A stretch of DNA of 64,000 bases, taken from positions 434,001-498,000 of the forward strand of contig JAHRHY010000026.1 in the NCBI GenBank assembly GCA_019671135.1. The letters are read 5' to 3'. How positions within the stretch are numbered: the stretch's first letter is position 1; each line of letters begins with the position of its first letter. The DNA is from Linnemannia hyalina (lineage: Eukaryota > Mortierellomycota > Mortierellomycetes > Mortierellales > Mortierellaceae). Positions 59,184-64,000 of the stretch are shown here, piece by piece. The translations under genes were made by a program, and so were the position numbers. The notes beneath the pieces are model-generated. The model searched no databases, had not been told where the DNA came from, and saw only the letters and a program-made list of their open reading frames with translations.

Positions 59184-59537
59184 CTTGCTTGGGTGGGTGG
59201 TTTGTGTGTGGATATGGGTGTGGATGGGTGGGACTGGTGTTGTTGGTGATGAGAATGGGTGAATGAATGTTGAAGTGAAGAAAAAAAAAGAAAGAATGAA
59301 AGAGAAACCGGAGGTGTGTCTTTTTGTATGAGTATCGAAAAGGTGAAGACTGAACGCGATAGGACTAGACTTGACGCGAAAAAAAGATACCGAATTTGGT
59401 TTATCGAGAAAGGAAATTCGTAGACAGAGATCTTTTTATTAAGGAAAAAAAACAACAACTAATGTACATGTTTGAAGGTAACAGAATAACGACGTAGACA
59501 GGTAGGTAAGCGAGAGAGAAGAGGAAGGGGAATATGT
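59184..59537. other. Promoter of the DUF1772 gene
   Basis: This contains repeated gtgtggatggg-like units near 59200-59235 and a purine-rich plus-strand tract at about 59268-59310, which is CT-rich in the gene's sense. No coding frame is supported. Confidence 0.45.
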
Positions 59538-62449
59538 TCATCCGGAGAGACTGAGGATCTTGAGCGACTTTTCCAGGTCAGAGTCTCGCACCTACACACC
59601 ACCACATCAAAAACAAACAAATGGAGAACGTGTCAAACAGACCGAACAATACTGTTCCACAAGACCCGCATAAAATCCAATTGAACCCCTCTCTCACACA
59701 GCAAACAAAAGCAAAAACAATTGCCAGAGCAACAAAGACTTACCAAGACATTCGCAGTTCGGAAGGTGCTAAGACAAAGTAAATTGACACCATGGTCAAC
59801 GAGCGGGTTCGACATCGAGTAGACCAATCCATAGGTGTCCAGTCCAAAAGTTGACAGATCGACTTGGATGCAGCGGAGCATTGTTTCTGAGGAACTCATG
59901 TTCAGCATGTGGTCCTCAAAGTGGCCCAGCACCTCTTGGTCCTAGGGTTGGAAGGGGGTAAGAAAGTAAGGTGAGTGAATGATTAGAGTGTGGTTAAGAT
60001 GGAGAATCGATTGGTTTGCAAAAAAAGAAGGAAAGTACTTACGGCGATGAGGGAGGTGCCCTCGTCGGTTGTTGTGAACGAGATGAAATGAGATTTGGAA
60101 TCGCTTTGTGTGCGAGGCAAGAAGGTTGTTGTTGGTTAGTTGGGAATCCCAATGCACACAACCTTCCTAAAATAACAATAGACTACAGTAGTAACAAGTC
60201 ACCCGCAAGAACAATGGATGTTCATACCTTGAGAAACCGGGGAGCTGGTCTGGGTAAAAGAGGACCTTGATCAGCGTCACTGCCCATTCCGCTTGGTACT
60301 CCCTGTATGATAGACAAAGCAAACAGTGAATACGGATGAGTGGAGGGACTAATTACGCAGCTAATACAACAACAGTCCAATAGGCAGAACAAAACACGTA
60401 CGGAGCGAGGCCGGCGAGCATGAGTTTGTCGTCGATGACAGATCGAGGACAGGACCGACGGATCTTCTCCTTGATATTAGACTCTCTCTCCTCCTGTTCC
60501 TCCAGCGTCTCCTGCATAAGTCCCATTAACGAAGGCATCGATCCAAACGCAGGAAAACTGCTGCCACTTGGCGTCAGTGGATGAAACGATGTCGATGATC
60601 CCGCCGAGTCTGGCCCTCCTGCTCCTGCAGCTCTCCTGTTGAGTCCACTGAACGTCAGATGCAGGCTGTTGTCCGAGTTGATGGGGGCAGGCATCTCGCC
60701 GACCAAAGCCGCAGCATGTCCCATACTATCCAAACTGTCGATCGAAGATCCTTGTGCGTGTTTCTTGGGAAAGAAACGTCCGATCCCGTCCCCGAATGAC
60801 GACTCGGCGATTGAGCTCTGTCGACCGTGTTGACTCCTCTGAAAGAGTTGAGACTGACTGTGGCTCGTTGACATTGTTCCGGTATTGTGATAGCGTCCTA
60901 GACCGTCGATTGAAGAAGAATCCGAGTCGGACTGTTGTCGTGTCCTGTACCGTCCCGCGGGTCTTCCTGCTCCAATCGCCATCGAAGAAGTAGATGCGAA
61001 ATGGCCATGGTTGCCGCTGGGTCGTCTTCCGAAGGGGATGGAGATTCCTGTAGAGGGTTTTGTGAAACTGTTGCCAAAGCTGCTTCCAAAAAACGCCGAC
61101 GAGGGCGATTGCTGCAGTTGCTGTGGCTGTTGGTGATACTGAAAGTGACCAGGGCTGAATGGGCTCCCGCCCTGGTAATGAATGGATTGGATCCTTGTTG
61201 AGGAAGGCGAAGAAGGGGTATGGAGGAAGGAGTTCATGGAAGTAAAACTGGAACCGGGGAAGGATCCTTGGTCGGAGTAGTCGTCTCCTCTGGTGGAAGA
61301 GGACAAGTCGCAGTCCGAGTCGACAGAGAGAGAAAAGATGGAGCGGATGGTGGGAAGGACGAGTTTGAGGCGTTTTTCCTTGACGAGGATGAGGTCAGTG
61401 ATGCGTGTTGAGAGATAGAAGATGGATATACCGTTCCTGCTGAGCAACGCCGACATTTCATTGATGCGCCTTCCCGAGTTGTCTAATAACAAGATGAAGT
61501 AAGCAGAGGAGGGGGGGTTAAGCATGTAAACACACTAGTAAAGGACGACCAATCAGATAGCATACTGCAGGACTACCAAGGGTTATTGAATCATGTGCAA
61601 CGATAACTCTAATCTCTCTCTCTTTTTCTCTCTCTTTCTCCCTCTCTCTCTTTCTCTCTCTTTCTCTCTCTCTCTCTTTCTGGTCGTTTGTTTGGTTGGT
61701 TCTTGTTTTTGATGGGTGAAGTGAACTACAACCAGGTGGGACCCTTTCTCTCTTTTCTTATCTCCGTTGATGGATTGATTTATCCACTTGTTCTTTCATT
61801 TATTCCTGGTCTAGAAGCAATCACTCCATTCCCTCCCTTCTCCTCCTTTGTTCTGTTTCCTTTGCTGCACCGAATCTGTTAGGTAGAACATACATGCATG
61901 TGTGTCTGTTGTTTCTGTATCTGTGTGTGTGTGTGTGTGTGTGTGAACAGAAAATTGTTCATGCAAACACACACAAAATCATATGGTCCATGCAATGTGC
62001 ATGATCAACCTAACCTTCCCACACGCCAAAATAAAAAAATAAAAGAGCGGGAAAAAAACCAAAAGAACAATGAACTTACCGATGCCGTCGGGGTCATCGA
62101 CCATGAACGCACAAAACACATCCTCCGACACCTTCATCCCTTCGAGATGGAGCGACAAAAAGTCATTCGCAATCACCTCCACATTCGCGACAATGTTGAG
62201 TTCTAGTGCGTTCTGGGTGAAGGAGAACAGCGTCTCGCGGCTAAGATGTTCAATTGAAAGCGAGGCGTAGTTAAGTATCGTGTTCGCTACTCGCTTGTTT
62301 CCAGTGTAAAGAGTACTAGAATGAAAGGGCTACCTCTGAGGGAAAAAGATGTTTTTGACGATGGCGTGGGTACATCCAGCGATGGACTGGGGGAATGTCT
62401 TTGGGATGGAGAGGAGCTGAAGCTTCCAGGGTTGCAGCGTGATTGACAT
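59538..62449 (-). CDS. CASTOR-like ACT-domain protein (arginine sensor family)
   Basis: Seven exons, 62449-62334, 62240-62080, 61482-60402, 60302-60228, 60103-60043, 59941-59744 and 59591-59538, give 581 residues with all splice phases consistent. The N-terminal half holds FSFTQNALELNIVANVEVI and INEMSALLSRNGISIFYLST followed by RITDLILVKEKRL. The C-terminal half repeats this plan: HFISFTTTDEGTSLIA, then LRCIQVDLSTFGLDTYGLVY and HGVNLLCLSTFRTANVLV. These two ACT pairs are the signature of the CASTOR/GATS-like family. In animals CASTOR1 binds arginine at the interface of the ACT domains and controls GATOR2 and mTORC1. Between the halves lies about 300 residues of Ser/Gly/Gln-rich sequence with RRPSG and RQSS motifs, absent in animal CASTORs. 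Ligand binding and TORC1 control here are inference. Confidence 0.8.
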
Positions 62450-63184
62450 TGTGTTGATGGTACTCTCTTTTTTATTATTTGTGTTTAGTGCTCGGAAGGA
62501 AGGGAATCAAATCAACACTACTCCAGCTCTTTCTTGTATTGCAGGATCGTTATCCTGCCCCTTTTTATTGAAGGCAAGGTAGAGTTGTAGGAAGAGGAGG
62601 AAGGAGGAAGAAGAATGATAGAGGAGAGGAGAAGTGAGAGGGAAATGAAGGTCGGGAGAACAAAGAACAGAGATGAAGTGAGATGAAGTGAGAGAGGGAA
62701 GGGGAAAGACGGAAAGAAGGAGAAGAAGTGAGGAAGGAAGGGAAAGGGAAAGGTAAAGATAAAAGATAAAGGAAGTTGTTTGTCGTCTGACCTACAGTCG
62801 TGAATAAAAAGAGGCAGGTGTTCGTCTCTCTCGTCGTCTGTTCATCATCATCACAATCGTCTGTCTGGCGATAAAGAAAAAAGAACAAAGCAGTTGAACC
62901 GTCGGTTTGCTGATTTATGCAATGCATGAGTTGCATATATGCAATAAGGTCAGTTGAATTGTTCGGTAGCATGCTTTTTTTCTTCTAGCACCTAATCAAC
63001 ATTGACATCGTTCTTATCTTTGTTCTTGCCCAGATGGAAACACACGCCTACCCTGTCGAATAAGAGAGCACGTAACATTGGTGGCAAAGAAGAGAAATCA
63101 CACTGTAACAGTGTACGTGAAATTTGGATTAATACGTGTTTGTTTCTTTCAATCAGCAGCCATCAGTCCGCAACACATGCATCA

Positions 63185-63216
<32 letters not shown>

Positions 63217-63360
63217 TCTTTCCTCCTTCAGACTGACAGACAGGCAGATAGAGTGAGTGAGAGAAGGAGAAGGAAGGCCCTGTATGTGTGTGTTGCTTCC
63301 ATATCCCTCCGTTTGCCTCTGCCACTCTGTCTCTCCAGCTCGCCTGCCTTTGTTTTCTTT
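62450..63360. other. Promoter of the CASTOR-like gene and intergenic DNA
   Basis: About 62585-62770 is purine-rich on the plus strand (gaagtgag, gggaaa units), the CT-rich leader side of the CASTOR-like gene. A run of Ts lies at about 63196-63218. No gene is seen. Confidence 0.45.
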
Positions 63361-64000
63361 TTTCTTTTTTTCTTTTCCTTTTTGCACTCCTCCTCCTCTT
63401 CTTCTTCTTCCCTGCCCACGTTTTTTTTCTTCTTTCTTTCTTTGCCCTTCCAACTGATTCGATCCCTTTCATCAGCTCTCCTCCTCCACTCACACTCTTC
63501 ACTCCTGTTCAGATCCTTCTTCTCCTTCACTCCTCTTCCTCCTCTCACTTTCACCTCCACATTCACCATCCACCCACGTCCCTTCCGCCACTCTTCTTAC
63601 AAAAACAACCTCCCTACCCAACAATAACTACACATCCGAGCAAGCTTCCCTTCATTCTCACAGGTAAGCAAGCAACCCTCAGCAACTTCCAACAACAACA
63701 CTCACTTCCCACCTTCACTCCCACCACCAAAAAAAAAGAAGTTCGTTGACCTGTAAATCGCAATTCATTTCGGACGTGAGATCCCTGGAATCCCGACCGT
63801 CACCTCTCACACCTTCCGAAGACTGCGTAAAGAGAAAAAGAACAACAACAACAACCAACGTGTGTATGTGAATAAGCTCACCCCAACACCCACTTGCTCG
63901 ACTCCTTCCCAACACCCATACTCCCATCCACACCCAACATCATACCTTCCGAACTACCTCCACTCACTTTTGGGCTTCTTTTTTGCGACATTCACACTCT
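63361..64000 (+). promoter_or_regulatory. CT-rich promoter and 5'-UTR exon of a rightward gene off the edge
   Basis: A strong plus-strand CT-rich block (63361-63600) is followed by cttcattctcacag and a consensus splice donor GTAAGC at 63664. No ATG-initiated coding exon appears before the window ends. This matches the leader layout of the other genes here, so a 5'-UTR exon with its intron open at the edge is the best reading. Confidence 0.45.

Noticed and set aside
63163..63569. Lys/Glu/Arg-rich minus-strand frames at the right edge
   Set aside because: They are the complement of the CT-rich leader block and have no protein-like features.

Overview
The window looks like nuclear DNA of an early-diverging fungus, most likely a Mortierellomycota species (Mortierella, Linnemannia or Podila type). 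Genes are split by many short introns. Donors are GTANGT-like and acceptors are nearly always a T/A-rich stretch ending in TAG. RPB2, LSm1, the E2 enzyme, peroxiredoxin and mL50 have fungal lengths and motifs. NACHT-pentapeptide, F-box/LRR and MLKL-like families occur, as is typical of that phylum. The assignment rests on family content and gene style, not on a database search.

Layout. The left part (1-24 kb) is accessory. It holds a sacsin-like Hsp90-type ATPase with a C-terminal BTB domain (1.3-5.8 kb), then a transposon-scarred strip with a Helitron-like 3' terminus and a complete 145-bp hAT-type MITE (6.3-8.1 kb). Next come a gene joining an MLKL/HeLo-like four-helix bundle to a CHORD-like zinc module (9.2-12.8 kb), a PD-(D/E)XK-like gene (14.1-16.4 kb), a decayed chromate transporter (17.0-18.3 kb) and two low-complexity regulatory-looking proteins (18.9-23.1 kb). 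23.1-27.5 kb shows no gene.

The middle (27.5-45 kb) is mostly housekeeping: LSm1, a penta-EF-hand protein with a 7-nt microexon, a DUF202 membrane protein, mitochondrial ribosomal protein mL50 (with a GC-AG intron), a secreted EcsC-like protein, a NACHT/pentapeptide STAND ATPase, a dead F-box/LRR gene and a 2-Cys peroxiredoxin. A second PD-(D/E)XK-like gene lies at 45.8-47.8 kb, next to a 252-bp tandem duplication.

The right part (49-64 kb) is compact: RPB2, a divergently placed p31comet/MAD2L1BP-like gene, a ubiquitin-conjugating enzyme, a DUF1772 membrane protein and a CASTOR-like (arginine/TORC1 sensor family) ACT protein. The 5' leader of another gene runs off the right edge.

Functional themes are mRNA synthesis and decay (RPB2, LSm1), protein turnover (E2), nutrient and checkpoint control (CASTOR-like, p31comet-like), and a scattered set of possible self/non-self or stress proteins: sacsin-BTB, MLKL-like, NACHT and nuclease-like. 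Many coding starts are preceded on the sense strand by a CT-rich tract, which looks like a shared core-promoter or leader feature.
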